Assembly: GCF_001039355.2 (NCBI RefSeq)
Contig: NW_019775706.1
Coordinates: forward strand, 1-64,000
Direction of reading: 5' to 3'
From: Lingula anatina
Lineage: Eukaryota; Brachiopoda; Lingulata; Lingulida; Lingulidae
DNA: 64,000 bases
The position numbers were made by a program, and so were the translations under genes. Under the pieces are notes generated by a model that searched no databases, had not been told where the DNA came from, and saw only the letters and a list, made by a program, of their open reading frames with translations. Below, in pieces: positions 1-11,186 of the stretch; position 1 is the stretch's first letter, and the number at the start of each line of letters is the position of its first letter.

Positions 1-1020
1 TAGCAGAGTCCAATATATGAGCTTCAAAAGTCACCTGAATGGTTGCATATGATTCACGTTTTTCCAAGTAAAATACACACAGTCCTAGAACGTTACATAA
101 ATAAGGATATAATTTTAATTATAGTTAATATTTAAAAATATTCCTGTCATTTGAGCTCTCCAACGACATGTTTCTTTCTCTCTGGTACAAACGGAACAGC
201 GCCTGGCTTGCTATGTGCTCTTCTGTTAGCTTCCTTGGAAGAGTAAATACATAATTCTTGATATTTATTTTTAAAAATTACAAATTCAATAGAATCATTT
301 CACATTTTTACTTTCTGAAAGGTCAGTGAGTCTACCTTTCCTCAAGGAAGTGATATGATCAGTTTGGTTTTATACGACTAAGTTTTGACTTCTAACAGCA
401 TTCATTTATAATGTCTTCAAATTTTGACAGTAACTTATTTTGCAATTTGGGATTATATACAGAAGTGTCCATTGGTGTTTAATAGACTAAAAATAATAAA
501 ATTTATGCTTAATACTAGGTCATTTCATATTGTTTTTTCATAGTATTTATCATTTTAAGTTTTTAATATTACTATTGATAAAACTTTATGCATTATTAAC
601 ATACTTTCTTTTCCTTGATGTCTTTATCTTATCTCTCTTATCTCCTTCGAGGCGTTATAGATCATCTTGGGGACGTGGCGGTGACGGCTGATTTGGGATT
701 CGTGCGAAAATGTCTCCTTCAGTTTTTCACTATATGCAAATGCCTCTTTCTCTCTTGGTCTTAGCTGCGGCAAGAAAGAACTGATGTATTAATCGAAAGT
801 AATATTTTTAAATGAAACTTTACTTGAATTACTTAAGCACCCCGCACACGGTGAGCAATAATAGTGTGACTGAATTGCGCAATACACTGCAATACAGCGC
901 AACACAGCGCAATACACTTGATAACACAAGTCCAGTTGCAAGTAAACACAAGAAAGGGTAATCTCAAATAAAATAGGGTGATATAAAAGCAAAATATGGT
1001 ACATAGTAATTAATATTGCT
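1..1020. repeat. Direct repeat, left copy (second copy 3074-4110)
   Basis: The first kilobase of the window recurs almost base for base from 3074 to about 4110, with scattered substitutions and small indels. Both copies carry the same decayed DCAF13 3' exons on the minus strand and the same short dispersed repeat at their right end. Between them lie an SDR last exon and its 3' flank, so this is a tandem or segmental duplication rather than two transposon insertions. Confidence 0.85.
147..780 (-). pseudogene. Decayed DCAF13 3' exons (copy A0)
   Basis: Two exon-like pieces match the last two exons of the complete DCAF13 gene at 23101-29061. The last exon lies near 147-234, with its TGA at 147-149, and the penultimate exon near 620-768. 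The acceptor CAG of the last exon has become CAA, which moves the nearest usable AG by one base and shifts the frame. The penultimate exon has lost nine bases and gained five near its end, which produces an in-frame TAA. The upstream exons are absent. I infer a non-functional duplicate. Confidence 0.8.
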
Positions 1021-1036
1021 GATACAACTTGACAAA
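880..1036 (+). repeat. Dispersed non-coding repeat, copy 1
   Basis: About 150 bases running from the GCGCAACACAGCGC stretch to the text reading TTGCTGATACAACTTGACAAATC. A second copy lies at about 3950-4117 in the same orientation, and a third at about 19900-20040 in inverted orientation inside intron 2 of the complete SDR gene. No open frame or clean terminal repeat is visible. I read it as a short interspersed or miniature element of unknown class. Confidence 0.55.
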
Positions 1037-1144
1037 TCTTAGAATGTCATGGTTTTAACGCTGATTATCAAAATCCATATTAAAGCAGTGCGGAGCAGAA
1101 GAAAGAATTAAAACACTGCTAAAATGATATCATTCATATTTCAG

Positions 1145-1378
1145 TTCGCAAACTTCATATCAGGCGATGAAGACCAAAAGAGGTGGTTTGAGGGATGTCA
1201 CATGATGAACCGTATCGGAGCATGCGCAGAAGTTGCTGCCGCCATTGTCTTCCTCTGCAGCAGAGACGCATCCTTCATCACGGGCGCCGATCTCCCGGTA
1301 GATGGCGGGTTCACGGCAGTAGGCCCTGAAAGGCATGGGAAAGACGGAGCCAAGTTTACGGGAACGATCCCAGAGTAG
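1145..1378 (+). CDS. SDR oxidoreductase last exon, copy A (partial)
   Basis: This 234-base exon follows a TTTCAG acceptor and ends at TAG 1376-1378. It encodes 77 residues equivalent to the last exon of the complete SDR gene at 18513-21080, including [12 protein letters not shown], the conserved C-terminal turn of classical SDRs, and the ending GTIPE. It begins FANFISGDED, matching the exon at 10549-10782 more closely than the complete gene. The upstream exons would lie left of the window or are lost, because DCAF13-derived sequence sits immediately upstream. It is probably a fragment of a duplicated gene. The AATAAA at 1544-1549 is conserved in the other copies. Confidence 0.75.
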   Translation, partial: FANFISGDEDQKRWFEGCHMMNRIGACAEVAAAIVFLCSRDASFITGADLPVDGGFTAVGPERHGKDGAKFTGTIPE

Positions 1379-3073
1379 ATGCTGCGGCCGTCCTTCACTT
1401 AGAACTAGGCCAAGTTTCACTGTCCAGTGGCCCAAATGGTTTCGACCACGTGCCCATTGCCTTTCCATTTTAGAAAATAGGGGTGAAACATCTTGTGACA
1501 CCACGTAATTAAATAGTTGGTAGAAAATGGATAGAAAAACGTCAATAAAATAACAGGTTCTTCAATATTTAATGCCTTACACAATATGTACTGGATTTAT
1601 TTTAAATAAAAAATTTTACGCTCACTATATGTATGTACCTTTACAGCCAATAATGCACTGCTTTTACGTACTGTATTTTATTGTTAATTGAACCATGCTG
1701 TGTATTGAGATGTGTTAAAGTAAAATGCCAAATAATACCAATAGTAATAATAGTAATAGTATAAAAATAATAGTAGTATAAAAATAATAGTATAAAAATA
1801 ATAGTAGCCGTGAAATTTTACAGTCTCTTTGAGGTGTTTATACTGTCACTTCGTATTTCAGAGATTTACGCTTTTTGATAGTTGTATTTAGGCTTTATCT
1901 AGACCCTATGTTGTTGCTCAAGCTCTTCAAAAGACAGTTCAGAGATAATCCTATATTAAAAGGGTGTAAGAGAGAGAGAGATGTGTGAAGAAGCAGGGGG
2001 GGGGCTTAAATGCCTTTTATTCCTGCGTTCGCTTTCTGTAATGGCTTCTCCACTCATGTGGTATCAGTTAGATTCGGGAGAATTAAAATATCTGTCCAAC
2101 ATTGTTTTATTTTATTCTGAAATTATTGCCTTTATGTTGTTGATGATGGTAATATATTTTGAATGAATAGAGTCCAGGGTCCTGTTAAATATGCTGTTTT
2201 ATTATTTTTTTTCTATATAGTTTATATCTCTAGGGGCGGATCCATGATTCTTTGAATGGGGGGAGGGGAGGGGGAGGGGCACAGGTACACGTTATTTAAA
2301 GGGAGGGGGGTCCCCCCTAGGCGTGGGGCTAGGAGTCTGGGCACTCGAGGGCTTGTCACTCCTCACATCTGGTTTCCATTACGCTTACTCACAGCTTGAG
2401 GAGAGGGAAAGAGGGTAATAAATAAATATTTACCATCACTTTTTTAATTTCTTATTTGATATCAACAAAACAAATGAAACTCTGATAAATTTTTATTTTA
2501 TCTGTTATTTTTCTCTTTTATTTAAAAAGAGGCTGAACACACATATTTATAGATCTAAACCCTCGCAAAAATTCAAGATACCCGCACGAAAACGCAGTGG
2601 ATACTCCAGCGCAGTAGACTACTGCAACCATACTGCAAACATGCTTCAAATCTGCTTCGATTTGGGAGCTAATTAGCATATTTGAAACATGCTTCTATCA
2701 TGCTGCTAATCTACATAAATGCTCCTCTCTGTACAAACCTATGTACTTTTTGGAGTAGAATTGCAGTAGGCTATACTGCATTTCTACTGCAAATATCAGG
2801 GGCGTAACCAGACCTTTAAAAATTGTACGCACAGATTTTTAAAATTCCCAGCAAAATGTAGACAGCATATGTACCACACATCGCAGCTTAATTTCCATTA
2901 ATAATAAAATCATCATTTAGTCAGAAATATTCTCGCAATTAATATTCTTACTACCCAGAGATTTTATGGATTTTTTAGTTGGGTGAGATCCGAAGCTATG
3001 ATGAATATTTAGACATAAAAAATATGACTTTGGGAACAAATATGAAATAGGTATAAAATATCTTTAAAACATT
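1379..3073. other. SDR copy A 3' flank, no gene
   Basis: The first 800 bases align with the 3' flanks of the other SDR copies, including the shared AATAAA at 1544. From about 2210 to 2940 the sequence is unrelated to the other copies and contains G-rich and simple-sequence patches. From about 2985 it rejoins the DCAF13 3' flank. No convincing open frame is present. Confidence 0.6.
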
Positions 3074-3220
3074 GTAGCAGAGTCCAATATATGAGCTTCA
3101 AAAGTCACCTGAATGGTTGCATATGATTCACGTTTTTCCAAGTAAAATACACACAGTCCTAGAACGTTACATAAATAAGGATATAATTTTAATTATAGTT
3201 AATATTTAAAAATATTCCTG

Positions 3221-3838
3221 TCATTTGAGCTCTCCAACGACATGTTTCTTTCTCTCTGGTACAAACGGAACAGCGCCTGGCTTGTTATGTGCTCTTCTGT
3301 TAGCTTCCTTGGAAGAGTAAATACATAATTCTTGATATTTATTTTTAAAAAATTACAAATTCGGTAGAATCATTTCACATTTTTACTTTCTAAAAGGTCA
3401 TTGAGTCTACCTTTCCTAAAGGAAGTGATAAGATCAGTTTGATATTATACGACTAAGTTTTGACTTCTAACAGAAATACATTTATAATGTCTTCAAATTT
3501 TGACAGTAACTTATTTTGCAATTTGGGATTATATACAGAAGTGTCCATTGGTGTTTAATAGACTAAAGAAAATAAAATTTATGCTAATACTAGGTCATTT
3601 CATATTGTTTTTTCATAGTATTTATCATTTTAAGTTTTTAATATTACTATTGATAAAACTTTATGCATTATTAACATACTTTCTTTTCCTTGATGGCTTT
3701 ATATTATCTCTCTTATCTCCTTCGAGGCGTTATAGATCACCTTGGGATGTGGCGGTGACGGCTGATTTGGGGTTCGTGCGAAAATTTCTCCTTCAGTTTT
3801 TCACTATATGCAAATGCCTCTTTCTCTCTTGGTCTTAG
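3221..3838 (-). pseudogene. Decayed DCAF13 3' exons (copy A)
   Basis: This is the second copy of the fragment at 147-780. The last exon lies at about 3221-3308 and has the same CAG-to-CAA acceptor loss. The penultimate exon lies at about 3693-3837, with the same nine-base deletion and a five-base insertion that gives an in-frame TAA. The shared lesions show that the decay preceded the 1-1020/3074-4110 duplication. Confidence 0.8.
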
Positions 3839-4334
3839 CTGCGGCAAGAAAGAACTGATTTATTAATCGAAAGTAATATTTTTAAATGAAACTTTACTTG
3901 AATTACTTAAGCACCCCGCACACGGTGAGCAATAATAGTGTGACTGAATTGCGCAATACACTGCCATACAGCGCAACACAGCGCAATACACTTGATAACA
4001 CAAGTCCAGTTGCAAGTATTAAACACAAGAAAGGGTAATCTCAAATTAAACAGGGTGATATAAAAGCAAAATATGGTACATTGTAATTAATATTGCTGAT
4101 ACAACTTAACAAATCGGCACAATTTTTTCATTGTTTGGTCAGCCGCCGTGTTGGCGAGTAGCTCTTCTTGGCCAGTAATATATCCAAGAAAAGCCACTCT
4201 CCAACATGGCTGCCAACTGGACAATATAAAAGTCTTGCTGATTTGTTAAGTTATATCATCGATGTAACTTGGCTAGTAATATAGGTTGTTTTTTATCACC
4301 CTACTTTTTCTGGGAATGGTTGCGTGGCATGACT

Positions 4335-4999
4335 TGAGCATGACTTGAGCAATCGGCGCTTGCACCCCCACACGCTGAGCCATTTGCCTCAAGAGGCCAA
4401 AAATATCAAACACGTGATAAAAGACAGTTTGTTAACTTAATTATCAAGTTATTATTATACACGTATAATACAAAATCTAGAAAGTTAGAACTCGATAACA
4501 GGAATTTACGGATTGTATTTCTATAAACAATTTTGGAGAGAGTAAACTAAGATGATTGGGCCCGCACACGGTGAGCATTCGGCGCGCGCCACTTGCGCTG
4601 CGCCAGATGCTCGCGCTCCTCAGCTCCCCGCAAACGATGCGCTCTCTGTTCAGCAGAGGTGCCTCCCGGCCTGCCCCTATCGAACGCACCGCGAAATATG
4701 GGATCATGTGTTTAAGGAGCATTACATATTAATTTTTTTCTGAAAGAATGGAAAATGGTGACCACGTTAATCAATCAGACTAACACTAACTGTGTACATT
4801 TTTGTTTACTTCGCTGGGGGCTTCCATTTTTCTTTGTTTCCGGCTACCGCACATGCGCATTGTTGGCATGACTTGAGCAATCGGCGCTTGCACCCCCCAC
4901 ACGCTGAGCCATTTGCCTCAAGAGGCCAAAAATATCAAAGACGGGATAAAAGACAGTTTGTTAACTTAATTATCAAGTTATTATTATACATGTAATATG
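4335..4999. repeat. Internal direct duplication of a non-coding segment
   Basis: A stretch of about 130 bases beginning GGCATGACTTGAGCAATCGG occurs at about 4335-4467 and again at about 4865-4999. A second shared piece, beginning CAAAATCTAGAAAGTTA, lies at about 4472-4555 and 5100-5185. The material between is partly GC-rich. I see no gene. Confidence 0.6.
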
Positions 5000-5194
5000 A
5001 ACATCCATGAACCAATTTTGGAATTCTAAATTTCTTTCTTTTTTTTTAAATGATCCAAAGTGAAATTCACCTTTCTCAATTTTCATTACAAAAGCAACTC
5101 AAAATCTAGAAAGTTAAAACTCGATAACAGGAATTTATGGATTGTAAATCTATGAACAATTTTGGAGAGAGTAAACTAAGATGATTAGTAATTA

Positions 5195-5460
5195 ACTTAC
5201 TGTGATTGAGACTTTGAAAAAGATACAAAGTCATGTGAAAAGTATCAAATAAATCTCTTACTACGCTTTTTTTAAATGATAACTAATTATAAAAAGTAAT
5301 TAATCATCAAAATTAATTAAACTCATCACCCCTATTTAAAATACAGAATAATAAAAAATATAAATAATTAATAAAACTTTCAGTACTCCTATTTGTACAT
5401 AAAATAATAAATAATAGATAAAATCAATGATAAATAAGGCTCTCGCCACGCCTATTAAGA
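5195..5460 (-). pseudogene. DCAF13 intron 10 relic with exon 10 missing
   Basis: The AT-rich sequence aligns with intron 10 of DCAF13 (compare 24130-24348 and 13160-13378). Similarity stops at the position where the exon 10 donor should be. The text continues into unrelated sequence instead of the WD-repeat exon, so copy A of DCAF13 is truncated at exon 10. Confidence 0.65.
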
Positions 5461-5514
5461 AACAGGACTATCCCAGCGACCCACCCGGCAATAAAATCAG
5501 CGTTCAACCTCATG

Positions 5515-5600
5515 TTAAACCCCCTTTACACTGAACGGTGTCCTTTGTGCGTCCTTTGTGCGACCATGAAACTGGCACCGCTGAGGTCGTAGAAAAGAGG
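5515..5600 (+). mobile_element. Solo end of the element family seen at 8922-9371
   Basis: The text AACCCCCTTTACACTGAACG followed by repeated GTCCTTTGTGCG matches the left terminal repeat of the miniature element at 8922-9371. No right end is visible nearby, so this is a truncated or solo end. Confidence 0.5.
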
Positions 5601-6193
5601 CACAAGCATAGCTCTGGTTGCAGAATGAATGCTCAATGATGACATAAAGTATTATATTTTTTTTACTCTCAAACGGCGCCGTGCTGCGGGACGCAGAAAG
5701 GACTAGGGCTTGATTCTAGGGCAAGGGGGGGATTGTCCAGGGGGGGGGGGTTGTCCGGGGGGGGGAGGATTGTACTGATACCCCTACGTCTGTCACACAA
5801 TTATTATTCTGAGCTCTAGGGCATGTGTGTGTCAGATGAAATACTTAGAAAAATACACTTGCATATTAAATCACACTATAGTTAGTCCCCTATTCTGAAT
5901 GAGGCCTAAGCTGCTTAAGCTGAAAGCAATTTAACAAGTAGCCATTTTAGGTACGGGAAACCAGTCAAAAAGAATGTATAGAGACGGTTCTTTAAAGGCA
6001 AAATGCTAAAATTGATTTTTCAAGGGATATAAGCACTTTTCTCGTACTAACGATCGAATCAGCTATATCTATACCTCTCTGCACTTGAATTCGACCTTTT
6101 AATAAAATTTATATAAGTCGATTTAGTTTAAAATGACTGGCCAGTCATTATAACCAGCGACAATATCTTACTAAGCTCCGATGTCGTACCGAC
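5601..6193. other. Upstream flank of SDR copy B
   Basis: A poly-G patch at about 5725-5766 precedes sequence that, from about 5990, aligns with the 5' flank of the complete SDR gene (about 18110-18290). The flank ends at the single N at 6194. The SDR start codon and about 150 coding bases are missing at this join. Confidence 0.6.
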
Positions 6194-6194
6194 N
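6194..6194. other. Assembly join (single N)
   Basis: A single N separates SDR 5' flank from the middle of SDR exon 1. By comparison with 18250-18665, roughly 400 bases including the start codon are missing, so the real gap is larger than one base. Confidence 0.7.
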
Positions 6195-9100
6195 TCGACC
6201 AAGCTGCCGGGAAACAGTTGGAGGCTGAGCTCCAGGCGGCTGGCTTTGAGACGAAATTTTACCAGGTCGACGTTTCCGACCGAGAGGCGTGCTTCAAGGC
6301 CGTTAGCCACGTAGCTAGCCAGTACGGTGGCTGCATCAACTTTCTTGTGAACTGTGCTGCGGTATTCACATATAAAGGTAAGTAGAAGTTACGGATTGCA
6401 AAACAAAAACGCTTTCCGACACCCCACGAGCATTTCCCCCAAATCACTTAATTATAAGTGCATGTTTGATGAAGGCATGCATGTTTTGTGGCATTTTTTA
6501 CAATCAGGGGGTTGGCCTGGGAATGGTACGTCGATCCGGTCATCTTTTCCAGTTGGTTTCCAAACTCCCAGCATGAGAGCTGTTCACCCAGTGCAGATCT
6601 GTACTGCCAGCTAGCATAATTTTTTCCAGCTTTTCTAATGAAAATAACACCGCTTTTGTTATACAACATTGGTCAAAAAGTTTCCAGATACCGTGTCTAA
6701 CACGATTAATGGTTCAAAAAAAAAATTGTGGTGAAAATATAAACATTTTATACCATTTAGCCAAATTTATAACAGGTACCCCCTCAAATTTAATGTCCCA
6801 CTGTGATTTCTACAGATGTAAAGAAATGTCTGTTAAATTGAAAAGAGGTCATCAAATGTCTCCAAATTTACACACAATTTGCATTAGGGTGTGCTCGTTA
6901 AAGGTCACGTGCCTAATAGCGTGCTGTAATTATCTCCTGTAGACGGCGTGACAAGCCTTTAACACGGGTAACAATTCTGTTTTGTGGGATATTGTCCCAT
7001 TCTATGTAAACATCTTGGGGGAGATTGTCCACGTTTTTATGGGGTTGGTTCGTCTCTGCATTACACACTCCAATTCATGTCACAGGTGATTATTAAGGTT
7101 AATATCAGGGATCAAAGATGGTGGTTCAATCCTTAGAGCGGTGTGTTTCTATAACAAATCCCTTGCTAGAGGAGAGGTGTGAGCAAGTGTGCTGTCATGA
7201 TGAAGCCTGGAGTTAACCAAAGCCAGTTCTTGAAGATGAAGTGAGATATCAGCTGAGAATGCTACGGTCAGTGATCCCACAGGCACCTGAACCTGGCCAT
7301 CCATCACTGGAAAGAAGTCGGGTTTGATGCAGAATCGAGTTATTTCATCGATGGTCAAATGAGGGTCCGTAGACACGTTGAAAAATGCCATTTGTAGGGA
7401 TGTGTGATAATATCGCCTGAGGTGTTAGATCAGTCCACATTTATAGAACATTCCAGGCCCATGGTATTAATACATTGTTCCTTTTGGAATAAAACGTAAC
7501 TAGGGCATTTTAATGTTATGTTCTCAACGGATATCTCACTCCGTTTGCAAGAGGTGACTTCAGGGATGCTACCGGCTTCAATGTGACAACGCACTTGCTC
7601 ACAGCTCTCGTCTGGCAAGCGATTTGTCGCAGAAAAACAGGGCTCTGAGGATGTGACAACCGCCTTTGAGCCCTAATATTAATTCCACTAAGCACTTGTG
7701 ACATTAATTGGAATGTGTATTGCAGAGGAGAACCAATTCCCAAGTAATGTGGATCAATTCAGCCAAGCTCTTTAGGATGAATGGGACAATATCCCACAAA
7801 ACAGAATATTATAACCCTTGTTGGAGGCTTGTCGCGCCGCCTACAGGAGATAATTTCAGTATGCGGTAGACACACACGATATTAGGCACGTGACCTTTAA
7901 CGAGCACACCCTAATGCTAATTTGTGTAAATTTGGTGACATTTTACGGCGTCTTTTTAATTTAATAGACATTCCTTAACATCTGTGGAAATCACAGTGAA
8001 ACATTGGATTTGAGGGGGTACCTGTTATAAATTTGACTAAATGGTATAAAATGTATATATTTTCGCCACTATTTTGTATTTTCTGAACCATTAATCATGG
8101 TAGAGATGGTATCTGGAATAAAAAGCACCTTTTCTAACAATTTACATCTGAGAGGTTATCATTTGTTAATAAAAGTACAAGAAAATAGGGGTGGGACAAC
8201 CTTTTTGACCAATGTTGTATTTCCCAGTGTATATATCTTGTCTACAAGCACCGACGGCACGATATCAAAACCTACCAGCCGGCAATGACCTCATTAAAGA
8301 ATATTTGGGTGAACGGATCCACTGAATACCCCCGCATAGACCTACCTGACCTAAGATGCGAACATGAGACAATTTAAAACTTAACTCGCGCTGTGATCCA
8401 TAATGCATGAACCCTTAGTCGTAACCTCTTTTTTTTCAATTAAATTTACAGCGCAAGAGCACGCTAGGTAAGAAACGAGAGACTCACGTTGCCTCTAAAA
8501 AATATTGTGTATGCTACTGTGGGATGGGTGATGGGTCGGGTTGGCCGGGGAGGGGGGCAGGGGGGGGGTCCTGATATCCCTGCTCTCTCCCCTCGGTTCT
8601 TAACATTAAATCAACGTTCGTCTTTATTCGCCAGCTCTAGATGCCGACACGTCCGACTGGGCACAAGTCATGAGTGTGAATGTGGCTGGATACTCGAATA
8701 TGGTACAGGCCTGCTTTCCTCACATGAAGACAGGTAAAATACACATCTCTCCTCCTCTTTGTCCTCCTTCTCCTCTCTCTCTCCCTCTCTCTCTCTCTCT
8801 CATCCTCTCCATCTCTCTCTCTCTCCCCTCTATCTCCAACTTATGCGAGTATGAGCATGAATCCTTGCTGTCCACCGTAATAACAGCGAAATCTACATCG
8901 TTCAGCCAAGTCCTTTTTTTTAAACCCCTTTGCACTAGACGGCGTCCTTTCTGCGTCCTTTGTGCGACCATTAAACTGGTCAGGTCGCCATTGAACGCTC
9001 AAAGAACGCACAGTGATCGCTTAGATCGCACAGACGCTATGGTCACCGCAGTTTTGGGTATGTTCAAAACGATCGCACAGAGAACGAGAGTTAAGCGTAC

Positions 9101-9714
9101 TGACCACACATGACATTAAAATTTAGACGCACAAGAGCGAATGGCAACGAATGAAAACGAATGCATAACTCTCGTCCGGCGCGTTTGACGAATGCAGACG
9201 CATAACAACGCACTGGCCAAAATTGCCAGCTAAGAGTTGCCAATTTTTTTCAGCGCGTCGGTCGAGCGCCGACCCTGCGTCGTGTAGGTGTGATCGGGGT
9301 ATTTAGCGCACTGACCACATTTTTGATCGCAGAAGGAACGCAAAAAGGACGCCGTCCACTGATAAGGGGCATTAACTCCAAAACAAATTCTCTCCATCGA
9401 ACAAGGTTTAAAAGTCAACATTCCATCAATCTCCTTTCTGAAATTTATCATATTTTGTCAATATTTTAGCAATTCGTATAGTAATTAAGCAATATTTCAC
9501 TGATATTTCACCAACACAGCCCAACCTGACGCCAGATCAGTCGTCAATATAGCCAGCATCTTCGCCCACGTGTCATCGGCCAGTAAGTGGCCGTACTGTA
9601 CCAGTAAAGGTGCCGTGCTGGAGCTGACCCGGTGTATGGCACTGGACTTGGCCAAAGATGACATACGGGTGAACTCCGTGTCACCGGGATCCATTAATAC
9701 GGCATCGGTAAGTG

Positions 9715-9782
<68 letters not shown>

Positions 9783-10085
9783 GAGGGAGAGAGGGGGTGG
9801 AGGGTATCAGAAGATTCACTGATATTTTCAATTTTGATTGAAGGAACGCTGAATGAGGGTAGCTGAAGAGAGAATGTCATGGCTTTAATGCTGATAATCA
9901 AAATCTATATTAAAGGCTGTGCGAAGAAGAAAAAAAAACAGAATTAAAACACTGCCAAAATAATATCATTCATATTTCAGGTCGCAAAATTTTTCGCAGG
10001 CGATGAAGACCAAAAGAAGTGGTTTGAGGGATGTCACATGATGAACCGTCTCGGCGAAAGCGCAGAAGTTGCCGCCGCCATTGTC
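6195..10085 (+). CDS. SDR oxidoreductase copy B, both ends lost at assembly joins
   Basis: Exons read 6195-6377 (5' part missing), 8635-8733, 9520-9707 and 9981-10085 (3' part missing). All frames and intron phases match the complete gene at 18513-21080. The catalytic YxxxK is kept as YCTSK, and the SDR serine lies 13 residues before the tyrosine. Exon 1 uses a normal GT donor, unlike the complete gene's GC. Coding differences include SIFAHVSSASKWP for [13 protein letters not shown], so it has diverged but remains open where visible. Intron 1 holds a 1.56 kb inverted-repeat element and intron 2 a smaller one. It could be a paralogue or a divergent allele. Confidence 0.75.
6661..8220. mobile_element. 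Foldback-type element: two ~770 bp inverted arms
   Basis: The outer ends read ACAACATTGGTCAAAAAG and, on the right, its reverse complement. Similarity between the arms continues inward through the shared block TGGGATATTGTCCCATTC to the centre near 7430, so almost the whole 1.56 kb is an imperfect palindrome. The orthologous empty site in the complete SDR intron 1 (about 18925-18960, GTTATATATCCCA) shows that it is an insertion. The flanks ending and starting with TA suggest a TA target duplication. No transposase is recognisable, and the class (Tc1/mariner-like MITE pair or foldback) is uncertain. Confidence 0.75.
8922..9371. mobile_element. Miniature inverted-repeat element in SDR-B intron 2
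   Basis: The left end AAACCCCTTTGCACTAGACG with GGCGTCCTT is matched in reverse at the right end by GGACGCCGTCCACTG and AAGGGGC. The termini are about 45 bases long. The complete SDR gene lacks it. The family recurs as a solo end at 5515-5600. No coding capacity was seen. Confidence 0.65.
9708..9800. repeat. (TG)n/(CG)-interrupted microsatellite
   Basis: The dinucleotide run begins a few bases after the exon 3 donor of SDR copy B and continues to about 9777, followed by a purine-rich patch. The complete SDR gene has a (GT)n(GA)n array at the same position (20602-20671), so the array predates the duplication. Confidence 0.9.
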
Positions 10086-10086
10086 N
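10086..10086. other. Assembly join (single N) inside an SDR last exon
   Basis: The open SDR exon 4 stops at this N. The right side begins with unrelated intron-like sequence and then reaches a second, complete exon 4 at 10549. The join therefore links two different SDR copies. Confidence 0.7.
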
Positions 10087-10548
10087 TGTAAAAACCAACC
10101 AAATGCCAGCATATAGTTTCAAGTAGTATAACTAAGAGAATTACCAAAAGGCATTGTTTAATTTTACCGGAAAGTGATGTTTGAACAGATTTTTCTGCTA
10201 GCTTTCTATGCTGTATGTCAATGGGGCAGAAAAGTAGGTCACAAAATTGACAACCAAAAATTTAAAGAAAGGAGCACTCTAAAGCTCTTTTATGGCTGAT
10301 CGGGTGATTTATTCTGTTTATCCCTTGGCATGTCGAATTTTTTAGAGTCGTATAAGAAATTAGTAGCAGTGGTTTACATGTGTTACTGGGAATTAATCCA
10401 CGCTCCACCGATGCTCGTACCTTTAATAAGATGAGCTGTAGAGAGAATGTCATGGTTTTAATGCTGATAATCAAAATCCATATTAAAGGCAGTGCGGAGC
10501 AGAAGAAAGAATTAAAACACTGCCAAAATAATATCATTCATATTTCAG

Positions 10549-10782
10549 TTCGCAAACTTCATATCAGGCGATGAAGACAAAAAGAGGTGGTTCGAGGGAT
10601 GTCACATGATGAACCGTATCGGAGCATGCGCAGAAGTTGCCGCCGCCATTGTCTTCCTCTGCAGCAAAGACGCATCCTTCATCACGGGCGCCGATCTCCC
10701 AGTAGATGGCGGCTACACGGCAGCAGGCCCTGAAAGGCATGGGAAAGACGGAGCCCAGTTTACGGGCACGATTCCAGAGTAG
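10549..10782 (+). CDS. SDR oxidoreductase last exon, third partial copy
   Basis: A TTTCAG acceptor at 10543-10548 precedes 234 open bases ending in TAG 10780-10782. They encode 77 residues that end in the GTIPE C-terminus of the family. The start FANFISGDEDKKRW groups it with the exon at 1145-1378. The preceding intron (about 10440-10548) aligns with that of the complete gene, and further left (10087-10430) it does not. An AATAAA at 10953-10958 lies in the 3' flank, which lacks the 857 bp transposon seen at 21194-22050. Confidence 0.75.
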   Translation, partial: FANFISGDEDKKRWFEGCHMMNRIGACAEVAAAIVFLCSKDASFITGADLPVDGGYTAAGPERHGKDGAQFTGTIPE

Positions 10783-11152
10783 ACGCTGAACCTCTCCTTA
10801 ACCTAGAACTAAGCAAAGTTTAACTGTCCTATGGCCCAAATGGTTCCTACCACGTGCCCATTGCCTTTCCGTTTTAGAAAATAGGGGAGAATCTGATTAT
10901 CTTGCGACACCACGTAATTAAATAGATCGTAGAAAATGAATAGAAAAACGCCAATAAAATAACTAGGCCTTCTATGTTTAATGCCTCACATAATATGTAT
11001 TGGATTAATTTTAAATAATTAATTATACTCTCTTCACATATACCTTTACAACCAATAATGCACTACTTTTGCGTACTGTATCTTGTTATTCTGCATTGTA
11101 TTAATTGTAACATGCTGTATACTGAGATGAATGTCATAGTAAAATGCTTAAC

Positions 11153-11186
<34 letters not shown>

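Noticed and set aside
1124-1378. Independent small + strand gene of 84 codons
   Set aside because: The first bases are intron plus acceptor; the coding part is the SDR last exon starting at 1145.
4552-4743. Alanine/proline-rich frame in the repeated left region
   Set aside because: Lies in GC-rich repetitive sequence without splice context or recognisable domain.
8670-9113. 147-codon frame downstream of SDR-B exon 2
   Set aside because: Read-through of the true exon into a (TC)n intron tract and a MITE.
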